Assembly: GCF_013372225.1 (NCBI RefSeq)
Contig: NZ_CP053832.1
Span: 1,240,001 to 1,304,000 of the forward strand
DNA: 64,000 nucleotides
Direction of reading: 5' to 3'
From: Campylobacter ureolyticus
Lineage (GTDB): Bacteria; Campylobacterota; Campylobacteria; Campylobacterales; Campylobacteraceae
Shown in pieces: positions 9,034-19,330 of the stretch (its first letter is position 1; each line of letters opens with the position of its first letter). The notes beneath the pieces were generated by a model that made no database searches, was not told the origin of the DNA, and was given only the letters and a program-made list of their open reading frames with translations. The position numbers and the translations under genes were made by a program.

Positions 9034-10200
9034 TTGAAAAATAAATTTTTAAATTCATTTATAATTATAACTTTAATTTTAGTTGCTTTTATAGTTTATA
9101 ATAAATTTAAACTCTCTGGAAATTCTCATTTTACAGTCACAGCTGATACAGTTATAAAACCAGGTTCTGAAATTTCAAAGTATGTTACGCAAGAAGAAGT
9201 TGATAGTTTTAGTTTTAGATATTCCGATATTCACTGTGATGAAGAGACAAACTCCACTCTTATACCTTTAAGAAAAGCTTTAATGGATAAAGATACAAAT
9301 AAAGTATTGAATTTCATAAAAGACAATAATCTCTCAGCAGATGTAACAATGCTTGATAAAAGAACTCCTTTAATGTATTCAAGTTTTTATAATGATACAA
9401 ATACTACAAAAGAGTTAATTAAACTTGGAGCTGATGTTCATAAAAAAGACAGATATGAACTAAATGCTCTAGCTTATGCTATAAGCATAAACTCAGCCAA
9501 CACTGTAAAAATACTGCTTGATAATAATTTAACCGTAGAAGAAACTCCTGTGGTACAAATGTATGGCAGTAAAACCAACTTTTACAGGCAGCTTGATAAA
9601 ATCATAATAAACGGTGATGATATTGAAATGATATATAGCAAGGAGTTAACTTTGTTTAAATGTGGTGAGGGAAGATATGGTGATGGTTTGGATCCGTTTT
9701 TATATGTGGTTAGATCTAATCTATATGATACCGCAAAAGTTATATTAGAAAGCGGATATATTCCTACAAAATGCAAATCAAATTCAAATAAATATGGAGC
9801 TGATTGCTATGATAATATATCAAAATATGAAAACTACGAACCTATGCTAAATCTTCTACTTGAACACAATGTCTCAGGACAACCTTCAAAAGAACTTATG
9901 AAAAAGGTGTATGATGAGTGTTATAATGATTATAATATATTTTTAGCTACAAAAAATAAATTTTTAAAAGGTGATTTAAACTTAATATTGGAAGAAAAAA
10001 TTAGTTTAAACGGAACGTTAAAAACTTATGAAAAATATTGCAATAAACCTAATTCCAATTTTTTGAATACAAAGTCATATATAAGCTGGAAAAATAATTA
10101 TAATAAAAATTATGAGCTTTATGGATTTTTAATGGCAAATAAAGATGATAAAAGCAAGGTGATTTATCTTGATAAAAATCAAAATAAATCTGGTAATTAA
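9034..10200 (+). CDS. Membrane-anchored ankyrin-repeat protein upstream of RTX1
   Basis: 388 residues. The start is TTG with AAAAGG 8 nt upstream. One N-terminal membrane segment (FIIITLILVAFIVY, about 8-21) should leave the rest in the periplasm or tethered to the inner membrane. Two to three ankyrin-like units follow at about 85-175 (TPLMYSSFYND...LIKLGADVHKKD, NALAYAISINSANTVKILLDN), then a less conserved region ending Ser-Gly-Asn. The giant RTX gene starts 38 bp downstream, so the two are almost certainly co-transcribed. Ankyrin proteins occur as immunity proteins in other toxin systems; that role here is inference from position only. A chaperone or export accessory is an alternative. Confidence 0.8.
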   Translation: MKNKFLNSFIIITLILVAFIVYNKFKLSGNSHFTVTADTVIKPGSEISKYVTQEEVDSFSFRYSDIHCDEETNSTLIPLRKALMDKDTNKVLNFIKDNNLSADVTMLDKRTPLMYSSFYNDTNTTKELIKLGADVHKKDRYELNALAYAISINSANTVKILLDNNLTVEETPVVQMYGSKTNFYRQLDKIIINGDDIEMIYSKELTLFKCGEGRYGDGLDPFLYVVRSNLYDTAKVILESGYIPTKCKSNSNKYGADCYDNISKYENYEPMLNLLLEHNVSGQPSKELMKKVYDECYNDYNIFLATKNKFLKGDLNLILEEKISLNGTLKTYEKYCNKPNSNFLNTKSYISWKNNYNKNYELYGFLMANKDDKSKVIYLDKNQNKSGN

Positions 10201-10238
10201 AAAAGTAATATACAACCAAATATAAAAGGATAAAACAA

Positions 10239-13200
10239 ATGGCAAAATTTAATAAAGGAAAATGGAGAGATATAAAAAAGGCTGAGTTTAGAAAAAGTCT
10301 AAAGAATAGTATGCTAGGCAAACATGATAAAATAGTAGATAAAATTTGCGATTGGCACTCTTCTATACTTGACGAAGTTTTGAGCACAAAAGATATTGAC
10401 ACAATAGAAAAAGCAGAAAAAGAATTAAAAAATATAAAATATGCAAAAGCTTTTTTTATCTTTAGTGGAGCTACTCTTTTTATTTTTGATTCGGTTAATA
10501 ATATTGTTGAATATAAAAACCTACCAGTTGATACAACTGGTTCAAGTATAGATGATGGAAATAAAAATTTATATATTGATATTCCTAACAAAAACGATTT
10601 GCTATTTATTGCTAAATCTATAGGTGGAGATATTTTATCTTTAGTTAGTAGGCTTAAAATTTTAAAATTTTTAGACAAAATAGGAGATTATGCTATGGGT
10701 GTAAAAGATGCGATTGAAGAAGTCGCAGATATTAACCTTAATAGATTTGATATTAGCCAAATCTTTTTAGAAAACCATAGAATAACGATAGATTATAAAG
10801 ACATAAACTCAAACACAACTCAAGAAAGAAAGTATATACTTTATAAAGCTAATCCTATTTTTGATAAAGCTTTAGGCAGTGCTTGGGATAAAATAAGTGC
10901 AGATATGCGAACTCTTGATAGAGTTATATTTACTAGAGATGAGGCACCTGTTGAACTTATATATCATAAAAAATATAAAAATAAAGATGATGGCGAACTT
11001 AATACTTTTGAATTCAGACAAGGTCGCGATGAAAGTAAAATAATTTCAGTATTAAAAAGAATAAGCTATATAAATGATAAAAATGGAGATATAGTTCATA
11101 TAGCAAAAGACGGCACACCTCAAAAATTAATAGTTAATTATTATGCAAATTACGGTGCAGGCGCAAGCAATATATACGATGACTTAAGAATTGATCCGAT
11201 ATCTGATAAATTAAAGGCTATAAAATACTCCGCTAAATACTGCCTAAAAGAACTTAAAGGATATGCTTTATATGGTGGATTTTCTAGTGTTAGTGAATAT
11301 GACGACCTGAATATATATTCCAACAAACATAAAGATAGTAGATTAGAGTTTTTTAAAGCTGTTATAAGGGATAAAATAGCTGAAATTTCACATACAAAAA
11401 AAGACAAAAGATATAATACTTATACTGATACAAAAACGAATACTTTCTTATGGAATACAAATGGAACTTTTGCACCAGCTAAAAAGATAGTATTTGTAGA
11501 TGGTAAATATTCTAGCAGTGCTTCTGGTAAATATGATATATTTGGATACTCAAACCCAGATACTATAAATTTAACAGAATATGCCGGTGATGTCTATGCC
11601 GAACTGGGTCTAGGCTCAGACACCATAACCACAGGCAGTGGCAATGACACAATATACACCAATGCAGATATTGATGATAGGTTTGACAATGAAGATAAAA
11701 ACACTATTAACACAGTAAATTCAGGTGCAGGTGATGATACAATATATGGCTCTAAAGGAATAGATAAGGTAAATGCCGGTGATGGTGATGACACTATTTA
11801 TGGCAAAGATGGTGATGATATTTTAAATGGTGGCGATGGTGATGATATCATATATGGTGGTGCGGGAATTGATACCATAGATGGCGGCAAAGGAAACGAT
11901 ACTATATACGCAGAAGATAGTGTAAATATAGATAATGCCCAAACAAATAAAGAGCAGCATATTCTAATTGGCGGAAAAGGCAGGGATACTATACACGGAA
12001 GTAATGGTGCTGATAAAGTATATGGTGATACAGAATATGATATTTCTACTGGCGGTAACTCTTTGCTTTTAAATTCTAACGGTGATACTATTTATACTTA
12101 TGGTGGAGATGATCATATATATGGTGGTGGTGATAATGACACCATATATGCAGGAAGTGGAAGCGATATCATTTACGGTGGAGATGGAGATGATACCATA
12201 TATGCAGCAGATGATAATTCTTCATATACTCAAACAGATACCTCTGATGACAACAACACAATTTATGGTGAGGGCGGTGATGATATTATTCACGGCGGTG
12301 CAGGAAATGACACTATAGATGGTGGTGAAGGTAATGACACGATATATGCTTATGATGGCGATAATGAAATAATAGATATGAGTGGTAATAATATTATAAA
12401 CTCAGGCAAAGGCAAAGATAGAATAACAACTGGGGATGGTAATGATACCATAAATTCCGGAGCAGGCAACGACACCATAACCTCAGGTGGCGGCAATGAT
12501 ATAATATACACTAATCATGGCAAAGACGATGATGCTGATACTATAAAAGATAGTGGCGGGTATGATGAATATCATGTTGGTAATGGCGATACTATAGAAG
12601 ATAGTGATGGTAGCGGAAGAGTATGGTTCAATCACTCTTACTCATTAAGTGGTGGGGTTGAAACCAAGCCTAATAGCAATGTATTTAAAGGTGGTGGATA
12701 TACATACACCCTAAATGGCTCAACTCTAAAAGTTGTTGATGACAGTAATGGCGATAGTATAATTATAAATAATTATAACCCACATAAAGCATCTCTTAAT
12801 ATTCATTTAACAAACAAAGTAAAAGTTATAGTGGAAGATGCACAAGCCAAAGAAGCAGATGAGAAAAAAGTAATAAAAGTAAGAGTAGAGGGAAATATAT
12901 TTAAATGTAATTACTTAGATCTTAAAGCCTACACCGGAAGTGGATATATATTTACTCATAAAACTTTAAAATTTAGAAATGATAAACTAGAAGATAGTTA
13001 CACATATCATTGGAAAGATGATTTTTATACTGATAAATATCACGGAGACCCTGATGGAAAAGATATTATAAACTTATCTCCATTTAATTCTGATAGTAAA
13101 GGTGTAGTAGTTGATAGCGTAGATAGTGGAAAGCTTACTATAAATGATGATGATACCCCTGTTAAATTAATATTAGATGCTAATAATACTACTGAAGGTG

Positions 13201-13295
13201 CTGAAAGCATTTGGGGAGTTATAACTACAAGCAGACCTTTAAGATATGGTGAATATATATTTTACAAGTGGTGGTACAGGACACTATCTAACTAG
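10239..13295 (+). CDS. RTX1 segment 1: unique N-terminus plus first RTX block
   Basis: 1018 codons. Residues 1-440 carry no motif I recognise; a hydrophobic patch near 70-85 (FFIFSGATLFIF) and helical stretches resemble the start of other large RTX proteins. Residues about 450-768 hold many GGxGxD-type nonapeptides (GGDGDDIIYGGAGIDTIDGG and similar) that form calcium-binding beta-rolls. An Asp/Gly linker follows with VWFNHSYSLSGG, which has a counterpart in RTX2 (VYFNNTQLIGG), and then a Calx-beta-like region containing LTINDDD. The last residues (YKWWYRTLSN) are out-of-frame: the natural frame continues at 13263 in the next segment. If expressed alone it would lack the C-terminal secretion signal. 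Confidence 0.8.
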   Translation: MAKFNKGKWRDIKKAEFRKSLKNSMLGKHDKIVDKICDWHSSILDEVLSTKDIDTIEKAEKELKNIKYAKAFFIFSGATLFIFDSVNNIVEYKNLPVDTTGSSIDDGNKNLYIDIPNKNDLLFIAKSIGGDILSLVSRLKILKFLDKIGDYAMGVKDAIEEVADINLNRFDISQIFLENHRITIDYKDINSNTTQERKYILYKANPIFDKALGSAWDKISADMRTLDRVIFTRDEAPVELIYHKKYKNKDDGELNTFEFRQGRDESKIISVLKRISYINDKNGDIVHIAKDGTPQKLIVNYYANYGAGASNIYDDLRIDPISDKLKAIKYSAKYCLKELKGYALYGGFSSVSEYDDLNIYSNKHKDSRLEFFKAVIRDKIAEISHTKKDKRYNTYTDTKTNTFLWNTNGTFAPAKKIVFVDGKYSSSASGKYDIFGYSNPDTINLTEYAGDVYAELGLGSDTITTGSGNDTIYTNADIDDRFDNEDKNTINTVNSGAGDDTIYGSKGIDKVNAGDGDDTIYGKDGDDILNGGDGDDIIYGGAGIDTIDGGKGNDTIYAEDSVNIDNAQTNKEQHILIGGKGRDTIHGSNGADKVYGDTEYDISTGGNSLLLNSNGDTIYTYGGDDHIYGGGDNDTIYAGSGSDIIYGGDGDDTIYAADDNSSYTQTDTSDDNNTIYGEGGDDIIHGGAGNDTIDGGEGNDTIYAYDGDNEIIDMSGNNIINSGKGKDRITTGDGNDTINSGAGNDTITSGGGNDIIYTNHGKDDDADTIKDSGGYDEYHVGNGDTIEDSDGSGRVWFNHSYSLSGGVETKPNSNVFKGGGYTYTLNGSTLKVVDDSNGDSIIINNYNPHKASLNIHLTNKVKVIVEDAQAKEADEKKVIKVRVEGNIFKCNYLDLKAYTGSGYIFTHKTLKFRNDKLEDSYTYHWKDDFYTDKYHGDPDGKDIINLSPFNSDSKGVVVDSVDSGKLTINDDDTPVKLILDANNTTEGAESIWGVITTSRPLRYGEYIFYKWWYRTLSN

Positions 13296-16200
13296 TTCAA
13301 ATAATAAAACAGAAGTAAAACTATCATCTTGGGATGATGATGAGATAGTAGAAGATGATAGCAAGTTTAAAGTTAGAATAACTAATTGGAGTTCTAATAC
13401 CACAGTTCTTGGTTCAAATGAAAAAAGACTTACCATCTATGATGATGACAATGACAAAGATCCTGAAGATGAAGTATCGCCTATTATCATAGATATGAAT
13501 AAAAACTCCATTACTTCATCTGCTATTGATAGCTTAACACACTTTGATCATAACAATGACTCTTTAAGAGAAAAAACTGCTTGGATAGATAGTGGTGATA
13601 GTTTCTTAGCTCTTGATAAAAATAATAATGGTTTAATAGACAATGGCGCAGAGTTATTTGGAAATCATACTATAACAGATACAAGTTATCCATATATACC
13701 AAGTGGTAGAACAAATGGATTTGAAGCACTAAAACTATATGATGATAATGGTGATGGCATTATAAATATGCAAGATAAGGTATTTGATAAACTGCTTCTT
13801 TGGAATGATATAAATAAAGATGGTTTAAGTCAAAGCGATGAGTTATCATATCTAAAAAATAGTAATATAGCTGCCATATCATTAGATTATAAAAACACTA
13901 ACACTATAGAAAATGGTAACACTATAAAACAAAGCTCAAAAGTTTTCTTTAAAGATGGCACAACTACAATAGCTAATGATGTATGGTTTAAAGTAGATCC
14001 ATCTAAAGTTGTAGAAAAAGATATAACCTTTAGCGATGAGATAAACTCCTTGCCACAAATAGAAGCTAGAGGTGGATTTAGCTCTTTAAGAAAGGCTAGT
14101 TCTAATAATGAAAATTTACTAAATTTAATTAAAAAATATGAAACTTCAAATACTCTAACTCCTGATAAAAAAAAGCTCTTAGCTTATGATATAGTTTATG
14201 AGTGGGCAGGAGTATCAAGTGTAGATAAAGATGAAATAAAAAGCTACTCTTTAACACAAAGAGATTTCTTAATATATGAAAAACTTACAAATAGACCTTT
14301 TAGACAAGGTGGATATGAAACTACACCTAGACCTAATGCTTCGGCTATGATACAAGCTAGAGTTACAAAATTTAAAAACTATGTATATGCTAAATTAGAG
14401 CTTGGTACAGTATATAAAGATATGGGTTTAGATCTTGAGTGGATGTATTTAAACATTGGTGAAGATAACGAACCTAGATATAACTTTGATCCACTAAAAG
14501 ATAAAGTATTAGAATTATATAAAAATAAAAACTATGAAGAGATAAAGCATCTTGTTGGTTTAGTAAGACTTGCTGGTTCATACAAACCAAAACTCATAAA
14601 CGATTTAAATAATTCTCTTAGAGTTATATCTCTTGGAGATAACTATCTATCTTCATTAATACTTAGTTCATACATAAAAGGATCTGATCTAAACGACACA
14701 CTTCAAGGTGATTCTAGTAATAATATTTTACACGGTATGAAAGGTGATGATACACTATACGGCGAGGATGGTGATGATGTATATGAGTTTGAAAAAGAGT
14801 TTGGAAGTGATATTATACACGATACAAGTGGAAATGATACTATACAATTTATAGATAAAGACATTAAATTTAGTGATACTATATTTCAAAAAGAACTTTC
14901 TAATCTTATAATAACTTATGGCAATGATAAGATAGTAGTTAAAAACTACTTTGATGTTGATGGTGAGTTAGGAAATGGTGCTATAGAAAACATTATATTT
15001 AGTGATGGCACTAAGCTTACATCAAAAGATATGATAAAAATAAAAACCATAGCAACAAATGGTGATGATGGATATTACTTAACTAGTTCAAATGATGAAT
15101 TTAACGCTCTTGGTGGTAATGATACCATATATGGTGGCGCAGGAAATGATATCATTTATGGTGATGATGGTAATGACTTTTTAAGTGGTGATAGTGGCGA
15201 TGACACCCTAATAGGTGGAAGTGGTAATGACACTTTACAAGGTGGCATGGGAAATGATACTTATGTATTTGGTAGAGGCTTTGGAAATGATGTAATCTTA
15301 AACTTTAATCCAGATAATGAAACAGATACTATTAAATTTATTGATGGTATAAGTCAAGATGAACTTAACTTTAAAAGTATTGATGGAAATTTAGTTATAA
15401 GCTTTAAGGATAAAAATATAAAAGATACTATTACTATAAGCAACTTCTTTAAAGATAAAAACTATATGATAACAAATATAGAGTTTGATAAAAGCTATAT
15501 GAGTTTAAGTGATATTATGAATAAAGTAATTCTTTCTACTGATGATAGCTCTAATAATATAAATGTAATTGATGATAATAGCTACATAATTGATGGTAAA
15601 GGTGGAGATGATATTATTACTGCAAGTAGTGGTAATGATACAATAATAGGTGGAAGTGGAAATGATACTTTAACAGGAGGACTTGGAAGTGATACATATA
15701 AATTTGATGATAACTTTGGAAATGATACGATAATAAATTATAACCCTACTTTAAAAGATATAGATACAATAGAATTTACTAGTAAAAATATAACTAAAGA
15801 GAGTTTAAATTTCTCTAAAGATAAAAACGATCTTCTTATAGTTAAAGATGAACTCAACTCTATAAGAGTAAAAGATTATTTCTTACTTAATTATAACAAA
15901 GAACCAGTAAATGCTATAAATACTATTAAATTTGCTAATAAAACTACTTTAAGTATAGAAGATATTGATAAACTCTTAATATCAAATAGTTCAGATAAAA
16001 ATGATGAAATAAGTACTATTAGTAGTAAAAACTTTGCTATAAATGCTAAGGGTGGAGATGATGTAATAACTACTAATGGTGGGGATGATTATATAGATGG
16101 TGGAAATGGTAATGACATTATAAGTAGTGGAAGTGGAGATGACATACTAATAGGTGGCAAAGGTAATGATACTTTAAATGGTGGAAGTGGTAATGATACT

Positions 16201-16416
16201 TATATATTTGAAAGAGGATTTGGCAATGATACCATTATAAACTATAACCCAGATCTTTATACTGATACAGTAGAGTTTAAAGGTATTAATAAAGATGAAT
16301 TAACTTTTAAGCAAATAGATTCTAACTTAGTTATTAGCTTTAAAGATGCCACTATAAAAGACTCTCTAACTATAAAAGATTTTTACAAACTTGACTATAA
16401 AAAAAAGAGCAGTTAA
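13246..16416 (+). CDS. RTX1 segment 2: FrpC-type module and RTX modules 0-3
   Basis: The frame joins segment 1 at about 13262 (TSGGTGHYLTSS...). A second Calx-beta-like stretch ends LTIYDDD. Next comes a module with the wording of the FrpC self-processing/EF-hand domain: SPIIIDMNKNSI, FDHNNDS, LDKNNNGLIDNGAELFG, DDNGDGIINMQD, WNDINKDGLSQSDEL. The residue before the conserved Pro is Ser, where FrpC has the cleaved Asp; an Asp-Pro lies six residues upstream. After a non-repeat linker (about 14030-14690), RTX modules start, each ending in a haemolysin-related domain of the type FERGFGNDTIINYNP...LVISFKD. The frame ends in an A8 run and a premature TAA. Confidence 0.8.
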   Translation: MVNIYFTSGGTGHYLTSSNNKTEVKLSSWDDDEIVEDDSKFKVRITNWSSNTTVLGSNEKRLTIYDDDNDKDPEDEVSPIIIDMNKNSITSSAIDSLTHFDHNNDSLREKTAWIDSGDSFLALDKNNNGLIDNGAELFGNHTITDTSYPYIPSGRTNGFEALKLYDDNGDGIINMQDKVFDKLLLWNDINKDGLSQSDELSYLKNSNIAAISLDYKNTNTIENGNTIKQSSKVFFKDGTTTIANDVWFKVDPSKVVEKDITFSDEINSLPQIEARGGFSSLRKASSNNENLLNLIKKYETSNTLTPDKKKLLAYDIVYEWAGVSSVDKDEIKSYSLTQRDFLIYEKLTNRPFRQGGYETTPRPNASAMIQARVTKFKNYVYAKLELGTVYKDMGLDLEWMYLNIGEDNEPRYNFDPLKDKVLELYKNKNYEEIKHLVGLVRLAGSYKPKLINDLNNSLRVISLGDNYLSSLILSSYIKGSDLNDTLQGDSSNNILHGMKGDDTLYGEDGDDVYEFEKEFGSDIIHDTSGNDTIQFIDKDIKFSDTIFQKELSNLIITYGNDKIVVKNYFDVDGELGNGAIENIIFSDGTKLTSKDMIKIKTIATNGDDGYYLTSSNDEFNALGGNDTIYGGAGNDIIYGDDGNDFLSGDSGDDTLIGGSGNDTLQGGMGNDTYVFGRGFGNDVILNFNPDNETDTIKFIDGISQDELNFKSIDGNLVISFKDKNIKDTITISNFFKDKNYMITNIEFDKSYMSLSDIMNKVILSTDDSSNNINVIDDNSYIIDGKGGDDIITASSGNDTIIGGSGNDTLTGGLGSDTYKFDDNFGNDTIINYNPTLKDIDTIEFTSKNITKESLNFSKDKNDLLIVKDELNSIRVKDYFLLNYNKEPVNAINTIKFANKTTLSIEDIDKLLISNSSDKNDEISTISSKNFAINAKGGDDVITTNGGDDYIDGGNGNDIISSGSGDDILIGGKGNDTLNGGSGNDTYIFERGFGNDTIINYNPDLYTDTVEFKGINKDELTFKQIDSNLVISFKDATIKDSLTIKDFYKLDYKKKSS

Positions 16417-19330
16417 TGCTATATCTTTAATCAAATTTAATAATGAAATTTTAAATTTAAAAGATATCAATGACCTTGCACTAAAAAGTATCTCTAATGA
16501 TGGAGATAAGATAAGTGTTGTAACAAGTGATGATTATGTAGTTAATGGTGGAAATGGTAATGACACTATTACTACAAATAGTGGAAATGATATTATAAAT
16601 GGCGGCAGGGGCAATGACATTTTAAATGGTGGAAGTGGTAATGATACTTATGTATTTGAAAGAGGATTTGGCAATGATACCATTATAAATTACAATCCTA
16701 ACTTAGATAGCACAGATACTATTAAATTTATAGATGGCATTACTTTAAATGATTTAACTTTTTCACAAGATGGCAATAACTTATATATAACTATGGATGA
16801 TGAAAACTCTGTCACAGTTAAAGACTTTTTTAATGGATAAGCTATTAAAAAAATAGAATTTAGTGATGGTAAAACTTTAAATTTAAAAGATATTTTAGAT
16901 CTATCTTTAAATGGCGCAAATGATAATAATGATACATTAAAAGTCATCACAAATGATAATTTTATAGTAAATGCTAAAGGTGGTGATGATAAGATAACAC
17001 TAAATGGTGGAAATGACTATATAGATGCAGGAAGTGGCAATGATACAGTAAATGCAGGAAGTGGAAATGATATCATAATTGGTGGTAGTGGTAATGACTC
17101 TTTAAATGGTGGAAGTGGAAGCGATACTTATAAATTTGCTAGAGGCTTTGGTAAGGATTTAATCATAAACACTATAAATCAAGGAGAAATAGAAACTATT
17201 GAGTTTATAGATGATATAAAACTTAGTGAGCTTAAATTTAGTAAAAAGAATTTAGATTTAGTAGTAGGCTTTAAAGATGACACCATAACCGATAGTATTA
17301 CTATAAAAGATTTTTATAAACCACCTTATAATAGTGGTATAAATAGAGTTAAATTTAGTGACTCTACTATTTTAAATTTAAAAGATATAAATGATTTAGT
17401 ACTTAATTCTAATAGCAATGATTTAGCTGTTAATACAAACCACAACTATACTATAAACTCAAACATTAAAGATGTTACTATAACTACTCTTGGAGGAAAT
17501 GATGATATAACAAGCACTGGCAATAGCTATATAGATAGTGGAGCTGGTGATGATAGTATTATTACAAAAGCTGGCAAAGACACTATCAAAGCAGGTAGTG
17601 GAAGAGATTATATAAATAGTGGTGATGGAGATGACTATATAGATGCTGGAAATGGTGATGATATACTAGTTGGTGGTAGTGGAAATGATACTTTAATAGG
17701 AGGACTTGGAAGCGATACTTATGAGTTTAGTGGTAACTTTGGAAATGATATTATCATTAATGAAGATGAAAAAAATACTACAGATAAAATTAAATTTAGT
17801 GATGACACTAAAGCAAGTGATCTTAAATTTTATCAAGATGATAATAAAAACTTAATCATATCTAAGGGCAAAAACTCCATTACCATAAAAGGCTTTTATA
17901 GTTTTAATAAAGATAATATGCCAAATAGCGTTATAGATCAAATCCAATTCAATGATGGAAGCTATCTTAATCTAAAAGAAATTAACGCCTTAGCTCTTTT
18001 ATCAAGCGATGATAGCAATAATTACTTAAGCGTAGTTACAAATGATGGCTATGAAGTAAATGCTAAAGGTGGGGATGATTTTATATCTACTCTTGGAAGA
18101 GATGATAAAATCTTATCTGGTAGCGGTAGTGATAAGATATATAGTGGCGCAGGAAATGACTATATAGATGCAGGCGATGGAAACGACATAATAGATGCTG
18201 GAAGTGGAAATGATATCTTAATAGGTGGAAAAGGAGATGATACTTTAATAGGTGGTAGTGGTAGTGATACTTACATATTTGATAAAGAATTTGGAGATGA
18301 TTTAATTATAGATGGAGATAAAGATGTAATTAAATTTAGTAGCTTTACAAAAAAAGATATATCATTTAAAGCAAATAAAGATGATTTAGTTATAAATACA
18401 AGTGATAATAGCTCTATTAGAGTAAAAAACTTCTATAAAAATACAACTATTGGTAAAATAGAGTTTAGTGATGGAAGCTTTATTAAAGCAAGTGAAATTT
18501 TAAATTTATCTTTATTAAAAGAAAGCCAGGGAGATGACATCATTCATATGTTAGGAGATGATGATTATACTATAAACTCTCTTGGTGGGGATGATGATAT
18601 TATTACAAATTCTGGAAATGATTATATAGACGGTGGAAGTGGAAATGACAGTATAAAATCAGGTGCTGGAGATGACACTATAATTGGTGGTAGTGGCAAT
18701 GACGTACTTAGTGGAGAAGCAGGAAATGATACTTATATATTCCACTCTAACTTTGGAAATGATACCATAATAAATAAAGATAGTTCAAATACAACAACAG
18801 ATACCATCTGGTTTAAAGAACATAGTTTAAAAGATTTAGAGTTTATATATAAGGAAAGTAGTGGAAATTTAACTATAAAAGATAGCTCTAATAACTCTAT
18901 TGTTATAAAAGACTTTAAAAATGATCCAATAGATAAATTTATTTTTAAAGATAATACAACTATATTTAAAGAAGATATCGCCAATATTGCTACAATCATA
19001 GGAAATGATGATAAGGTATTTGTAAATGGATATACAAATGCTGGCTTTGGCAATGACACTTATAAAATATCTTTAAGTAGTAATGGTGGAGTAATAAAGG
19101 ATTTATTTACTCTATTTGGCACTAGTGTAGAAAGTGGAAATGATACAATTGAGTTTAGTGATGATGTTAAAAACATAAATTACTCTAAAGATAAAAACTC
19201 ATTAATAATAAATGCAGATGGTGGCTTTAAGTTAACCATAAAAGACTATTTTACTAAAAACAGCTCCATAGAAAATGTTAAATTTAGTGATGGAAGAATA
19301 TCTAGCTTTAAAGATGAGATAAATCCATTT
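14690..19330 (+). repeat. Nine RTX plus haemolysin-related modules in tandem
   Basis: Modules of about 450-590 bp each hold a GGxGNDTL-GG-GxDTY nonapeptide cluster and an FGNDTIINYNP-type domain; the clusters lie near 14745, 15211, 15645, 16150, 16605, 17085, 17672, 18225 and 18685. Neighbouring copies share near-identical DNA (compare 16180-16260 with 16630-16700), which favours expansion and contraction by recombination. Confidence 0.8.
16391..16840 (+). CDS. RTX1 segment 3: single RTX module between frameshift and stop
   Basis: 149 codons in the third frame. It continues segment 2 if the A8 run is read as A7 (YKKRAVNAISLIKFNNEI). It contains one module (NGGNGNDTITTNSGNDIING...GGSGNDTYVFERGFGND) and ends at an in-frame TAA at 16838, after which the same frame resumes with AIKKIEFSDGKTLNLKDI. 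No ribosome-binding site was seen, so it is a gene fragment rather than an independent gene. Confidence 0.7.
   Translation: MTIKKRAVNAISLIKFNNEILNLKDINDLALKSISNDGDKISVVTSDDYVVNGGNGNDTITTNSGNDIINGGRGNDILNGGSGNDTYVFERGFGNDTIINYNPNLDSTDTIKFIDGITLNDLTFSQDGNNLYITMDDENSVTVKDFFNG

Noticed and set aside
16841-17917. A true intergenic gap between RTX1 fragments
   Set aside because: The frame of segment 3 is open through the whole interval and codes for RTX modules; it merely lacks an ATG.
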